Assembly (NCBI GenBank): GCA_014239955.1
Contig: JAAZXW010000006.1
Coordinates: forward strand, 1-64,000
Length of the DNA: 64,000 nt
Reading direction: 5' to 3'
Source: Methanobacteriota archaeon
Lineage (GTDB): Archaea; Thermoplasmatota; Poseidoniia; Poseidoniales; Thalassarchaeaceae
Part shown: piece after piece, positions 1-9,423 of the stretch
Layout: every line of letters starts with the position of its first letter
Position numbering within the stretch: the first letter of the stretch is position 1
Made by a program: the position numbers and the translations under genes
Notes under the pieces: generated by a model
Databases searched by the model: none
Told to the model about the DNA's origin: nothing
Seen by the model: only the letters and a program-made list of their open reading frames with translations

Positions 1-698
1 CATGACTCAGCCTCCAGTGGTATGTCGGTCTCCTTTCCGATGATGAAAACGTAGTCGGTAATCGTCCCGAATTCCTCGAAAATTGTCTCGTTTGGCTTCG
101 ATGATCTCTTGACGTCTTGATCCTTTATCACGGAGGTCTCGCCGATGTGGCTCCCTCCGGTCAAGTATGCCTTTGCACCCTTCTTCATCTTGATGTGAGA
201 GGAGACCTCCTGTCCTGGCAGGGAGATCACTAGGGAGTCCCCCGTCTTGTAGTCTGGGGACTTGTCCATGAGCATGTTCCTCCCATCGTGCAGGTGGACC
301 TGCGTCTTGCCGCCCTTGACGGTGGTCTTCCCCATGACCCTGCAGATCTTGCTTCCTGCGGCCTTCTTTGGGATTGACCTGTATCGTAGCTTTCCGTTGG
401 TGTCAAGGATGCATCGGTAATTCTCTTCGCCGACTGTAAGAACGTCCATCAGACCCACCCCCCGAGCCCTGTCAGTCTCCACATTTCCATCGACCATGAC
501 GCTTCGAGAGTGGAGGATTCTATTCGCCTCCCTCATGTTGTGAGCCACGCCTATGACATCTCTGAGGATGATTCCAAGTGGCATGCACATCTCGATCTGG
601 TGACCACCTGGGTTTGGCTTCTGCGCCCAGATGTTGGTCTTCCTGGTAAGTGGCCATGTCCTTGGCATGACGAGCCTCTTGTGGTGGCTTCTACTCAT
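1..698 (-). CDS. rps4e: Ribosomal protein eS4 (S4e), truncated at window start
   Basis: Minus-strand translation MSRSHHKRLVMPRTWPLTRKTNIWAQKPNPGGHQIEMCMPLGIILRDV... matches S4e; ATG overlaps the L24 stop; the frame runs off position 1. Not in the ORF track. Confidence 0.93.
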   Translation of the reverse strand, partial: MSRSHHKRLVMPRTWPLTRKTNIWAQKPNPGGHQIEMCMPLGIILRDVIGVAHNMREANRILHSRSVMVDGNVETDRARGVGLMDVLTVGEENYRCILDTNGKLRYRSIPKKAAGSKICRVMGKTTVKGGKTQVHLHDGRNMLMDKSPDYKTGDSLVISLPGQEVSSHIKMKKGAKAYLTGGSHIGETSVIKDQDVKRSSKPNETIFEEFGTITDYVFIIGKETDIPLEAES

Positions 699-1141
699 TC
701 GGAGTCACCCCCTACGGATCTGTCGACGATCCTCTTGATTCGTACTGGATCGCCCTCGAACAGTTTTGTCACGATGACGTTTGATGTGTTGACGGGTACG
801 GCTTCTTCCTTGCCGTCAGCCGTAGCCTGAGTCAGACCATCGATGAAGATGAAGCCTCTCTTTGTGTCGATGGACGCGACCTTTGCCTTCACGCCGGCCC
901 TGCCCCTTGGCTGTCCTAGCCTCTTTCCTCTGGAGTCTGACTTGACGCTATTCGGATGGCTGAAGTCCCCCCTGATCACTTCGACCTCGTCCCCGACCCT
1001 GATGGTCACTGATCTTACCTGCCTGAGGTCTGGATCATCGGAGATAAGGCGGGCTCGCATCCTCTTCCTCTTTACGTGAGTAGGCGCATCCCTCTGGGAC
1101 ATTCTCTGCTTTCCTGCTTTCTTGCTAACCATTCTAATCAC
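695..1141 (-). CDS. rpl24: Ribosomal protein uL24
   Basis: KOW-type sequence (IRVGDEVEVIRGDFS...GVKAKVASIDTKRGFIFIDGLT) in canonical operon position. Confidence 0.95.
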   Translation of the reverse strand: MIRMVSKKAGKQRMSQRDAPTHVKRKRMRARLISDDPDLRQVRSVTIRVGDEVEVIRGDFSHPNSVKSDSRGKRLGQPRGRAGVKAKVASIDTKRGFIFIDGLTQATADGKEEAVPVNTSNVIVTKLFEGDPVRIKRIVDRSVGGDSE

Positions 1142-1540
1142 CTACACAATCTGTTTGGCCGTAGCCGCTATCCTTGGCCATCTCTCGGCCGCTTCCCTGC
1201 TGATTGGCCCCTTGATATCGGAACCCTGGACGTCTCCCTTCTCGTTTGTGATGACGCAGGCGTTGTCCTCGAACTGTACCCACGTCCCATCCACCCTTCT
1301 GAAGGGCCTTGATTGGCGTACTATCACTGCAGTGAATATCTGGCGCCTCGTCTCAGGGGTGCCTCGTCTGACTGTGACCCTAATCATGTCTCCAACCCCT
1401 GCTGATGGGTACCTTCTGGCCACCCCTCCCTTCTTCAGAACGGTGATCAGTTGCACTACCTTTGCACCTGTGTTGTCGACACATTCCAATCGAGACTGGG
1501 TGAGCAGACCGGATGTCACTCTGCCGGCAATCCCCTTCAT
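1142..1540 (-). CDS. rpl14: Ribosomal protein uL14
   Basis: ORF 1142..1597; the conserved start is probably MKGIAGRVTSGL...VDNTGAKVVQLITV. Confidence 0.95.
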   Translation of the reverse strand: MKGIAGRVTSGLLTQSRLECVDNTGAKVVQLITVLKKGGVARRYPSAGVGDMIRVTVRRGTPETRRQIFTAVIVRQSRPFRRVDGTWVQFEDNACVITNEKGDVQGSDIKGPISREAAERWPRIAATAKQIV

Positions 1541-1869
1541 TCGCTCGCCTCCTTCTCTATTACGCAGAATTTCACGGTCTTGGAAAGTGGCCTGCATTCC
1601 ATGATGCGAACTCTATCACCAGGATTTAGCTCGCCTATGCAAGTGGGAAGATGGGCTGAATAGCGTCTAGTGCGCTTCTCGTACCTCTCGAACTTCGTCA
1701 TGTAGCGAGTAGCCTCTCTCTCCACTACAACTGTGTCTGTCATCCCCTGTGAAGAGATAACTCCGCTGATGATCTGTCCACGAAGCCTTAGCGTGCCGTA
1801 GAACGGGCAGTTCTTGCTTCCATCCCAATCTCCTTCGGGCTTATTGACGTCTACACCTATGTCTCTCAT
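1537..1869 (-). CDS. rps17: Ribosomal protein uS17
   Basis: MRDIGVDVNKPEGDW...CPFYGTLRLRGQIISG...; operon position. Confidence 0.95.
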   Translation of the reverse strand: MRDIGVDVNKPEGDWDGSKNCPFYGTLRLRGQIISGVISSQGMTDTVVVEREATRYMTKFERYEKRTRRYSAHLPTCIGELNPGDRVRIMECRPLSKTVKFCVIEKEASE

Positions 1870-1870
1870 T

Positions 1871-2125
1871 TCAGGACCCCCTGTATGTCTTGCCGATTCT
1901 GTCCTCTGTCCTCTGACCGACGGCAGAGCCGTCTATCTCCTCGTCTTCGATGGTGAATATGATTGTGTCCTTGGCAATTGTGATGTCTTTGCTTCCGGCG
2001 TTGACTCGTATGGTGCGCCTGGTTTCGTCCATCACCATTCCTGACACGCCAACTAGGGTTGGGTCGGTTGAATCGATAACCTCCAGAGTCCTGGAGAGCC
2101 AAGGGAGGTTGATCATCTGGCTCAT
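1871..2125 (-). CDS. rnp1: RNase P protein component 1 (p29/Pop4)
   Basis: Position between uS17 and SUI1, plus the sequence GVSGMVMDETRRTIRV...ITIAKDTIIFTI. Confidence 0.85.
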   Translation of the reverse strand: MSQMINLPWLSRTLEVIDSTDPTLVGVSGMVMDETRRTIRVNAGSKDITIAKDTIIFTIEDEEIDGSAVGQRTEDRIGKTYRGS

Positions 2126-2425
2126 TCAGCGCACCTCCACCTGGTAGCCATTCTGCTCAAGCACCTTGGCTGCCTTCTTCTTGTGGTCCCCTTGAAGTTC
2201 GATTGTCCGGCCCTTGACCGTGCCGCCACTGGCGCATGCTCCCTTCAGGATCTTGGCCAGTTGGCCTATGTCGATTGCTGTGTCCTCTATTCCCTCTACC
2301 ATAGTGACCATCTTACCATACCTTCTCCTAACCACTGAAATCACTGCCTTCTGCTGTTCTTTGGCTATCTCCTGACAAATGCATAGGTCATCTGGAAGTG
2401 CACACATGTTACAAATTCCCGCCAA
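2126..2425 (-). CDS. SUI1/eIF1-family translation factor
   Basis: CALPDDLCICQEI...RRRYGKMVTMVEGI...LKGACASGGTVKGRTIELQGDH matches the SUI1 family. Confidence 0.92.
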   Translation of the reverse strand: MAGICNMCALPDDLCICQEIAKEQQKAVISVVRRRYGKMVTMVEGIEDTAIDIGQLAKILKGACASGGTVKGRTIELQGDHKKKAAKVLEQNGYQVEVR

Positions 2426-2426
2426 A

Positions 2427-2630
2427 TCATTCCTCCTTTTCCAGATTCATCTTCGTGAGGAGCCTTGCAATGCTCCTTCGAGTCTGCTTGTAGGCTCCTG
2501 CATTGGACGCAGAGCCACCTAGTGCCTGCTGAGCCCTTAGTTGGAGCATCTCGTCTCTGAGTTCCACCAGGGTGATCTCACGCTGCTCTTGGTTCATCTC
2601 ATCGATTTCCTTAGAGTTGACGTGTGACAT
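2427..2630 (-). CDS. rpl29: Ribosomal protein uL29
   Basis: Small helical protein (LVELRDEMLQLRAQQALGG...RSIARLLTKMN), operon position. Confidence 0.9.
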   Translation of the reverse strand: MSHVNSKEIDEMNQEQREITLVELRDEMLQLRAQQALGGSASNAGAYKQTRRSIARLLTKMNLEKEE

Positions 2631-2631
2631 T

Positions 2632-3330
2632 TCACTCCTCCTCCCTTATTGCTGCCCTCGCTAGGGCTTCCTCTAGATCCAGGGGTACGAATCCGGGTGA
2701 CTCCACTAGTTCGGGCAGTCCGGACTCGCTTCTTTCATGGATTGTTATCTCATGTGGGAGCTTGGATCCTGGCCTCATAATTCTCACAGTGCAGCCTACT
2801 GTCCCGAGCTTCTTCACTGCCGTTGAGAATCCGACATCCATCAACTGTAAAGCAGTCTCGCCGCAGTACTTTATATGCCCCTTCTGGAACTTCTCGACGC
2901 GGTGCCTAGCGCCAGTAATCTTGCCGCTGAGTGTGACGATGCAGCCCCTGGCACCGGCATCCATTATGTTCTGCACGGTGCTGTGTCCGGCTCTTCGGAA
3001 GAACCAACCCCTCTCGAGAGAGCTTGCGAGTCTGCTGGCCATAACCTGGGCATTGATTCGGGCTTCCTCAATCTCCTCCACTTCAAGCTGGGGGTTGGTG
3101 AGGTTGAAGTCTTCCTGTAGACGGCGTTGAAGGTCGTGGATGACCTTGCCCTTTCTCCCTATGACTCGCCCTACTTGCTCGGCTACCAAGGTGACCTTTG
3201 TCCCCTCTGGGGTCCTAGTGAAGGTTAGACCGCCGAAGCCTGCCCTCTCAGTCTCCTTGAGCAGGTACTCTCGGACAAGTTGCCTCTCGACATTGCGGTT
3301 AATCATCTTCTGAATCGTGTTCTCCTTCAT
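2632..3330 (-). CDS. rps3: Ribosomal protein uS3
   Basis: KH domain VGRVIGRKGKVIHDLQ..., operon position. Confidence 0.96.
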   Translation of the reverse strand: MKENTIQKMINRNVERQLVREYLLKETERAGFGGLTFTRTPEGTKVTLVAEQVGRVIGRKGKVIHDLQRRLQEDFNLTNPQLEVEEIEEARINAQVMASRLASSLERGWFFRRAGHSTVQNIMDAGARGCIVTLSGKITGARHRVEKFQKGHIKYCGETALQLMDVGFSTAVKKLGTVGCTVRIMRPGSKLPHEITIHERSESGLPELVESPGFVPLDLEEALARAAIREEE

Positions 3331-3339
3331 GCGATCACC

Positions 3340-3882
3340 TCAGAACTCCTCTTCCCCAATTTCCTCGTCATCGTCTCCGAAGTACTCAAGGAAAATTTCC
3401 AGGTTGACCTGGTAGTGGTTGCTGGGAGTTGCCCGACCCATTGCTCGAGGCCTCATATTTGTGGCGACTTGTCCGCGATGAGCAGCGACGTGAGTGATTA
3501 CCATGTCCTCGGCATCGATGTCATCGAACCGCTGCCTTGCGTTGTCCATGGCGCCGTTGATTAGTTTGATGAATTCACGGGAAGCCTTGTTTGGGAACTT
3601 TCCTGGTCCCATCTTCCCCTTCCTGTGCCCGGCCATTGTATTGCCGCCCCTTCCCTTTCGGGATCTGCGCTTGTAAGGAATTGCTCTCTTCTTGTCGACC
3701 ACGTCTTCCAAGTAATCCCTGGCGGATTCAGCGTTCATCCCTCGGATGGCCTTGGCAATGTGGTAGCAGTGTTTGTGATGGCAGTCTAAGTTTACCGCCC
3801 TAGCCGAAACCAGGTTTGAACCCTCGAGAAGCTGGGTGTATCCGCTCTGCGACTTTCCGGTTCTCCTACTCATCCATCTCAC
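3340..3882 (-). CDS. rpl22: Ribosomal protein uL22
   Basis: ARDYLEDVV..KRAIPYKR...RPRAMGRATPSNHYQVNLEI. Confidence 0.95.
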   Translation of the reverse strand: MRWMSRRTGKSQSGYTQLLEGSNLVSARAVNLDCHHKHCYHIAKAIRGMNAESARDYLEDVVDKKRAIPYKRRSRKGRGGNTMAGHRKGKMGPGKFPNKASREFIKLINGAMDNARQRFDDIDAEDMVITHVAAHRGQVATNMRPRAMGRATPSNHYQVNLEIFLEYFGDDDEEIGEEEF

Positions 3883-3883
3883 C

Positions 3884-4405
3884 TCACTTTAGTGCCACGT
3901 GCTGGGAAGATCTAGTTGCACCCACACCGGGTCCGGTGTGCGTTACAGACTTCCTAGTAACGGCGAATTCACCCAATGCATGGCCAATCATTGGTGGCGT
4001 TATGTCCAAATTGACGAATTTCTGACCATTATGGACGCCTATTTTCTTACCCACCATCTCGGGCAGGATGTACATCCCTCTGCAATGGGTTCTCACAGTC
4101 TTCCCATTGCTTTTCCTGACGTTATCGAGTAGTTTTTCGCACTCGATGTTTAGTCCTCTCTGTAATGATCTCTTGACTCTTGAAGGCATCAGGGTGGCGA
4201 TTGAGATTGCATCTGGGTCATAGTCGTCGTTCTCGGGTTCACTACTGTTGCCCCATGGGTAAAGTGGGATGTCCTTTAGCTCGTCAATCGTGTACCCCCT
4301 CCAAAGGAATTCCTTCTTCCTCCTCTCGGAGATCTTCGAACGCCTCTTCCTCGCCTGACGCCTCGCCATCTTGGCTGTCCTGAACTGTTTCCTCTTCCTG
4401 GCCAT
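3884..4405 (-). CDS. rps19: Ribosomal protein uS19
   Basis: KTVRTHCRGMYILPEMVGKKIGVHNGQKFV...MIGHALGEFAVTRK. Confidence 0.95.
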   Translation of the reverse strand: MARKRKQFRTAKMARRQARKRRSKISERRKKEFLWRGYTIDELKDIPLYPWGNSSEPENDDYDPDAISIATLMPSRVKRSLQRGLNIECEKLLDNVRKSNGKTVRTHCRGMYILPEMVGKKIGVHNGQKFVNLDITPPMIGHALGEFAVTRKSVTHTGPGVGATRSSQHVALK

Positions 4406-4410
4406 ATTAT

Positions 4411-5127
4411 CTACTCCTTCTTCGACCTTCCACGACCCGTCCTTCTAGGTGCGATGTTCCCAACCTTCTGGCCGGGTGGTGAATTTCTGCTAACGGAGCT
4501 GGGGCCGTGGACGGCCTGGTGGTTTCCACCACCATGAGGGTGGTCTACGGGGTTCATTGCGACTCCGCTGACTGTGGGGTACTGCTTTCCTCGTGCCCTG
4601 GCCCTGTGGTGAGCGGCACCTGCCTTCATCAGGGGCTTCTCGGTCCTGCCGTGGCCGCCGAGGACTCCAATGGTCGCCCTGCATAGAGCAGGAAGATCCT
4701 TCGAGCGTCCGCTTGGTAGTATGACTCTGACGTATTCTCCCATCCTAGTATCTATCATAGCGGAGTTACCTCCGGATCTTGCTATCTTGCCGCCGTCTCC
4801 GGGGCGCAATTCGAGGTTGCAAATCTGAGTCCCCTCTGGAATCTGGCTTAGCGTGGTGACGTTGCCCGGCCTCAGGGAAACCTTGTCACCGAATGCGACT
4901 GTCTGGCCCACTGAAACGCCCTCTGGCGCACCCAAATGCGCGATTGCCCCGTCCTCGAACTTCACCTTAGCTAGCGGTGCAGTGTGAGCGGGGCTGTGAA
5001 CCAGATCGATAACCTCTGCAATCTCGCCGTTGACCCTCGGGAGTCTATTGGCAGCAGGGAACCTGTGACTAGAAACTCGGTTCTTGGGGCTTGACCCCTG
5101 CCTCTGTGAACGTGTCCTCTTACCCAT
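4411..5127 (-). CDS. rpl2: Ribosomal protein uL2
   Basis: SGVAMNPVDHPHGGGNHQ signature. Confidence 0.97.
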   Translation of the reverse strand: MGKRTRSQRQGSSPKNRVSSHRFPAANRLPRVNGEIAEVIDLVHSPAHTAPLAKVKFEDGAIAHLGAPEGVSVGQTVAFGDKVSLRPGNVTTLSQIPEGTQICNLELRPGDGGKIARSGGNSAMIDTRMGEYVRVILPSGRSKDLPALCRATIGVLGGHGRTEKPLMKAGAAHHRARARGKQYPTVSGVAMNPVDHPHGGGNHQAVHGPSSVSRNSPPGQKVGNIAPRRTGRGRSKKE

Positions 5128-5138
5128 GAAATCACCTT

Positions 5139-5432
5139 CTAGAACGCTCCGAGTTTGAGCGCAGCCTCCTCTGCATCGTATCCATCGGCGAGACGGATGC
5201 TGGCATGCTTGCCAGTTCTGTTGATTCTAACATTGACCTTTGAGACCTTGACCTCGAGAAGAGTCTCTATTGCCTCCTTGATGTCCTTCTTTGTGGCCTC
5301 TCTTCGGACGATGAATTCGATCCTGTTGTTGTTCTCCATGTGGCCGCCATTTGGATCTGAGACCCTTCTTGCTTCGAGTGTCTTCTCAGTAATCCAAGGC
5401 ATGATAATCACGTCATATGGGTCCATCATCAA
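5139..5432 (-). CDS. rpl23: Ribosomal protein uL23
   Basis: ITEKTLEARR...EATKKDIKEAIETLLEVKVSKVNV. Confidence 0.95.
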   Translation of the reverse strand: MMMDPYDVIIMPWITEKTLEARRVSDPNGGHMENNNRIEFIVRREATKKDIKEAIETLLEVKVSKVNVRINRTGKHASIRLADGYDAEEAALKLGAF

Positions 5433-6311
5433 TCACTCCAGAGCCCCTATTGCGGACTTCGTCCATACTGTGAGTCGTCCCATGTCTCCACCGGGTGCGA
5501 TGTCTTCGGCACACAGGTCCTTGGCAGCAACTACATCCACGCCTGGGATGTTCCGAGCTGCCCTTTCCAGTCCGTCCTTCTGGGCTACGACCAGGAGGAT
5601 GCTCTTTGGCGTCCTGTACTTGCGCCCCCTCATTGTGCCCTTGCCGGCCCTGATTGACCTGCCGCTCTTGGAGCGGATCAAGTCTGCGGAGACGCCTAGT
5701 CCCTCCATCATGGCTACGAACTTGCGAGTAGAGTTCTGGGTAGGTATTGACTCGATGTCGTACTTCTCGTCCGAACCGTCTCTCGACTCGATGTAATCAT
5801 CGATGATGATCGGGAATCTGAGGCCCTCCTCGAACCTGTGGCCTCGCGAAGAAACTGTGCTTGGGTCGCAGGACGCAGCGATGGCAGAGTCGCGAGCGAT
5901 CTTCCTCTCGCGGGAGTTCATCTTCTGGGACCACTCCTTGTCCACCTTTGGCCCATGTGCCCTTCTACCACCTCTGGTATGTGGGTTCTGAGCACCGGTT
6001 CTCTGGCCTGCCTTCCTCATGATTCTGGAAACTCCACGACCCTTCCCCCACCATTCAACGGAGTGTTTCATACCTGGTTGTGGTGCACGTTTTCCGTCGT
6101 GTTCCCTGTGACCATAGGATTGCCTCCGGTTGGCCCTAGAAGCATGGACAGCAGAACGGACCAGGTCCTCTCTGATCTGTGAAGTGAATGGTGATGGAAG
6201 TTCGACGGACTTGCCGTCCTTGGCCTCCACGGCGTATGTTTCTGCCAGTAGACCTGCATCCATCTCCTCTTGGGCTACCGAGTTGACCAGATTGTATGCC
6301 TTTGTCTTCAT
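5433..6311 (-). CDS. rpl4: Ribosomal protein uL4
   Basis: ORF 5433..6323; PHTRGGRRAHGPKV, GVDVVAAKDLCAEDIAPGG. Confidence 0.94.
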   Translation of the reverse strand: MKTKAYNLVNSVAQEEMDAGLLAETYAVEAKDGKSVELPSPFTSQIREDLVRSAVHASRANRRQSYGHREHDGKRAPQPGMKHSVEWWGKGRGVSRIMRKAGQRTGAQNPHTRGGRRAHGPKVDKEWSQKMNSRERKIARDSAIAASCDPSTVSSRGHRFEEGLRFPIIIDDYIESRDGSDEKYDIESIPTQNSTRKFVAMMEGLGVSADLIRSKSGRSIRAGKGTMRGRKYRTPKSILLVVAQKDGLERAARNIPGVDVVAAKDLCAEDIAPGGDMGRLTVWTKSAIGALE

Positions 6312-6315
6312 ATTT

Positions 6316-7395
6316 TCACACACCCTGCTTGCTCGAAGTACTGACGTAGGTCACATCCACCTCTCCGGGAGTCTTCCTCGGACGAGTTGGGTCTCTGAAC
6401 CTGATTAGCCTCTTTGCTGGTCCCGGGAGGCTCCCTTGGATAATCATGTATGGATTGCGGACTTCCCCATAGTTCAGGAAACCTCCTGCGGGGGTTATCT
6501 CTGATTCCTCGGGGTTGGAGATTCTCAGGATTTTCTTGTTGAGCTCGGTTCTCTTGTGGTATCCGACCTGGCCAGCTTGTCTGATGGTTTTCCTGACGTA
6601 TCCAGTTCCAAAGTCGCCCATGTTCCCGCCCTGACGTCTCCTCTTGCTGTTCTTATGGCTCAGAAGCTTTAGTCCGAACCTCTTGATGGATCCTTGCCAC
6701 CCCTTCCCCTTGGTAACGCCGACAACGTCGACCTCTTGTCCGACTTCGTAGACGTCTTCGAGACCGATTTGCCCGCCGAGACGTTCCATTGCCCAGTCGA
6801 GTTTTGCATCTATGCCACCTCCGTTCAGCCCTATCTCCATTATCTCGGGAGTCTTCGATGGTATGCCCCTAACTTGGTCTGGTTGAGTGCAGACAATCAG
6901 GCGAACCTCGGTAAGATCCTGGTCCCTCAGGGAGTTTACTGCATCCTCAGATGGCTGAGACGTCCTCTTCGGGATTCTTCCACCACGTGTTGCTGGCTTC
7001 CTCCCCTCCTCTACGTCCCTTTCTCCTCGGGTCTGGTTTGCGAAACGTGGGAATAGGTTAGTGGGCGAGTCTGTGGAGACGTCGGCCCAAACCTCGCCAG
7101 CCGTTTGCTTCCCATAGGGAGTCATCCTGTAGCCCCTAACAGCTAGAACGTTCAGTGGTGGGGCCTCGACGACGGTGACTGCCTTCCTAACTTCCTGGCC
7201 TGCAGAGGTTGATTTTGGGTTGGTGTCCCTCATCATGATGTGAGTCATTCCGGCCTTCCAACCTGCGAATCCTTGGATACGGACCTCGGAAGACTCTGTT
7301 TCTGGCCATGAGGTGATTCTAGCGAATTGGCGGATTGCACGCTTTCTAGGGCCATAGCCCATGCTACCACGGCGGGGTTTGGATCGGTCTGCCAT
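6316..7395 (-). CDS. rpl3: Ribosomal protein uL3
   Basis: ORF 6316..7473, start likely MADRSKPRRGSMGY; KGKGWQGSIKRFGLK, GFLNYGEVRNPYMIIQGSLPGPAKRLI. Confidence 0.96.
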   Translation of the reverse strand: MADRSKPRRGSMGYGPRKRAIRQFARITSWPETESSEVRIQGFAGWKAGMTHIMMRDTNPKSTSAGQEVRKAVTVVEAPPLNVLAVRGYRMTPYGKQTAGEVWADVSTDSPTNLFPRFANQTRGERDVEEGRKPATRGGRIPKRTSQPSEDAVNSLRDQDLTEVRLIVCTQPDQVRGIPSKTPEIMEIGLNGGGIDAKLDWAMERLGGQIGLEDVYEVGQEVDVVGVTKGKGWQGSIKRFGLKLLSHKNSKRRRQGGNMGDFGTGYVRKTIRQAGQVGYHKRTELNKKILRISNPEESEITPAGGFLNYGEVRNPYMIIQGSLPGPAKRLIRFRDPTRPRKTPGEVDVTYVSTSSKQGV

Positions 7396-7677
7396 TGCAT
7401 TTCCTCCTGTATTCCGAAATTGGCCGCAAGCGGCCAATGCCGGGCCAACCGCGCTATGGAAGCACCGTGACACCGGGCCGGATTCGCGAATGCGGATGCG
7501 GTTTGTGGGATGCTAATCAGAGCCCTTTGGTGTCTGGTACCTCACGCAGTGAGCGGCCTTGCGACAAACATACCCTATTTGAACGAATCGGGATGGAAAA
7601 TGCGCACCCCTGCAGGGTTATTGGACGAATATTGTCAATGCAACGATTTTGAACCCTGACTCCGGAGGCCCGAGTCC

Positions 7678-9423
7678 GTGTTCCCATATGTTGACCATCC
7701 AGGATTGGTTTCGGAAATGGTACAGGCCAGGGCATACCAACTCCAGGCCATAGACGATGCGATGGCTGGTTCGATGCTTCTCATCCTCCCCACTGCTGCT
7801 GGAAAGACTGCAGTGGCATGGATGTCCATAGTGGAGAGATTGGAGAGAACCGAGGGTTGGGTATTGGTTATCGCCCCTACCGTTGCCCTTTCGAATCAAC
7901 ATCTGGAAAATGCCCTGCCTGTTCTTTCCAAAGCTTCTGAATTGAGCCCGATTGTGCTGAGTGGGCAGCAAATTGCCTCTAAGAGACCTGAACTTTGGAG
8001 TGGCTCACAATTGGTTTTTGCAACGCCACAGGTGGTGAGAAATGATGTGAGAAAAGGGGTTCTCTCATTGGAAGATTGTAGCCTACTTGTTGTCGACGAG
8101 GCTCATCACTGCACCGGAGAGCATGCAATGGCCGAAGTAGCTGAGATGTACATTTCTCAATCTGAGAACCCATTGATACTGGCCACTACAGCGAGCCCTG
8201 GTTCGAGGAGGGAAAAAGTTCAGGAGATTTGCAGGAGACTGGGGATCAAGAAGATCCATCTGCGTACCAGGGATGATCCGATGGTGGCAGAGTTCCTATC
8301 AGAGCTAGATGTTGAGGAAGTGGGAGTTGAGGTTCCGAGTGAAATCCGAGATCTCGTAGAGCCATTCAGGATTTGGCAAGAGGGGATTGTAGACAGGGAG
8401 CGAAGGAGTGGTAGGTACGTGATGCCGGGAGCGGTTAATCAAGCGGGTCTTTCGAATGCAATGGAAAGGGCTCAGGAAGCCATCAATAGAGGTGATAAAA
8501 GCGGTTTCAGGTCGTCCTCTCAGATTGCTACGGCCATGAGGCTGCATCATCTGATTAACCATCTACTCTGTCAGGGAATAGCTGCATCGAGGCATTTTCT
8601 ATCAAGGATGGAAGATGAGGGGGGGAAGAGCAAATCTGCGAAGGACTTCCTCAGGGATCGGAGGGTCAGGAGGCTGACGGACAGTCTAGGGACTATGGAT
8701 GAGGTGCACTCCAAGGTTGGGGCAGTCCGAAGGCTTGTTCGTGAGAGAATTAGAAGGGACTCGGAGTCCAGGGTAATTGTCTTCGCCAACTATCGAGATA
8801 CAGTTGAAGCCCTCGAAGGCGCGCTTTCAGAGCTCGAGGGAGTAAGGGCAATCCAGTTCATCGGACAATCGAGTCGCTCAGGTTCTGGCGGGCTCACAGC
8901 GAAGCAGCAGATAAGCAGACTTTCCGAGTTCAGAGCAGGGTCAGCAAACGTGCTGGTTGCCACATCAGTAGGGGAAGAAGGCCTGGACATCCCCAGCGCA
9001 GACCTCGTCATATTCTATGAGCCAGTCTCAAGTGAAATACGGACCATTCAGAGGAGAGGTAGGACCGGGAGAAGGAGGCAAGGGGAAGTGGTCATCCTTG
9101 TTGCCAAGGGAACAAGGGACGAAAGGGCTAAGGATTCGGCAAAGAGGAAGGAAGAGTACATGCACAAGGCTGCAAGGAGGGTCTCGAGGGTGCTTCCAGG
9201 GAGTCCCCACAAAGATTTGTCAAACTTGGAGAGGTTCTCGGTATCCTCAGAAAGTGGCATCTGCTCGGCTGCTGAATTCGTAACAGATGCCAGAGAACGC
9301 CATAGGCGCGACCTTTCGGGAGCCGATACGACCCCAGCCAAAGGTGCTAAGGAAGCTCACAGGGAAGACCTACCCCCGAGGAATTTCAGACCTACGGGGC
9401 AGACTGGCCTTGACCAGTTCTAG
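7678..9423 (+). CDS. Hef/FANCM-like SF2 helicase without an evident ERCC4-type nuclease domain
   Basis: Walker A PTAAGKTAVAW, VVDEAHHCTGEHAM, ATTASPGSRREK, QRRGRTGRRRQGEVVILVAKGTRDE; no nuclease-like C-terminus. Confidence 0.85.
   Translation: MFPYVDHPGLVSEMVQARAYQLQAIDDAMAGSMLLILPTAAGKTAVAWMSIVERLERTEGWVLVIAPTVALSNQHLENALPVLSKASELSPIVLSGQQIASKRPELWSGSQLVFATPQVVRNDVRKGVLSLEDCSLLVVDEAHHCTGEHAMAEVAEMYISQSENPLILATTASPGSRREKVQEICRRLGIKKIHLRTRDDPMVAEFLSELDVEEVGVEVPSEIRDLVEPFRIWQEGIVDRERRSGRYVMPGAVNQAGLSNAMERAQEAINRGDKSGFRSSSQIATAMRLHHLINHLLCQGIAASRHFLSRMEDEGGKSKSAKDFLRDRRVRRLTDSLGTMDEVHSKVGAVRRLVRERIRRDSESRVIVFANYRDTVEALEGALSELEGVRAIQFIGQSSRSGSGGLTAKQQISRLSEFRAGSANVLVATSVGEEGLDIPSADLVIFYEPVSSEIRTIQRRGRTGRRRQGEVVILVAKGTRDERAKDSAKRKEEYMHKAARRVSRVLPGSPHKDLSNLERFSVSSESGICSAAEFVTDARERHRRDLSGADTTPAKGAKEAHREDLPPRNFRPTGQTGLDQF

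Noticed and set aside
1076-1663. Several plus-strand ORFs (e.g. 1122..1604) antisense to uL14/uS17
   Set aside because: Overlap highly conserved ribosomal genes; no protein-like signatures; shadow ORFs.
7400-7677. Possible tRNA or ncRNA in the rpl3-helicase gap
   Set aside because: Short inverted repeats such as GACTC...GAGTC are present but no tRNA T-arm or known RNA core was found.
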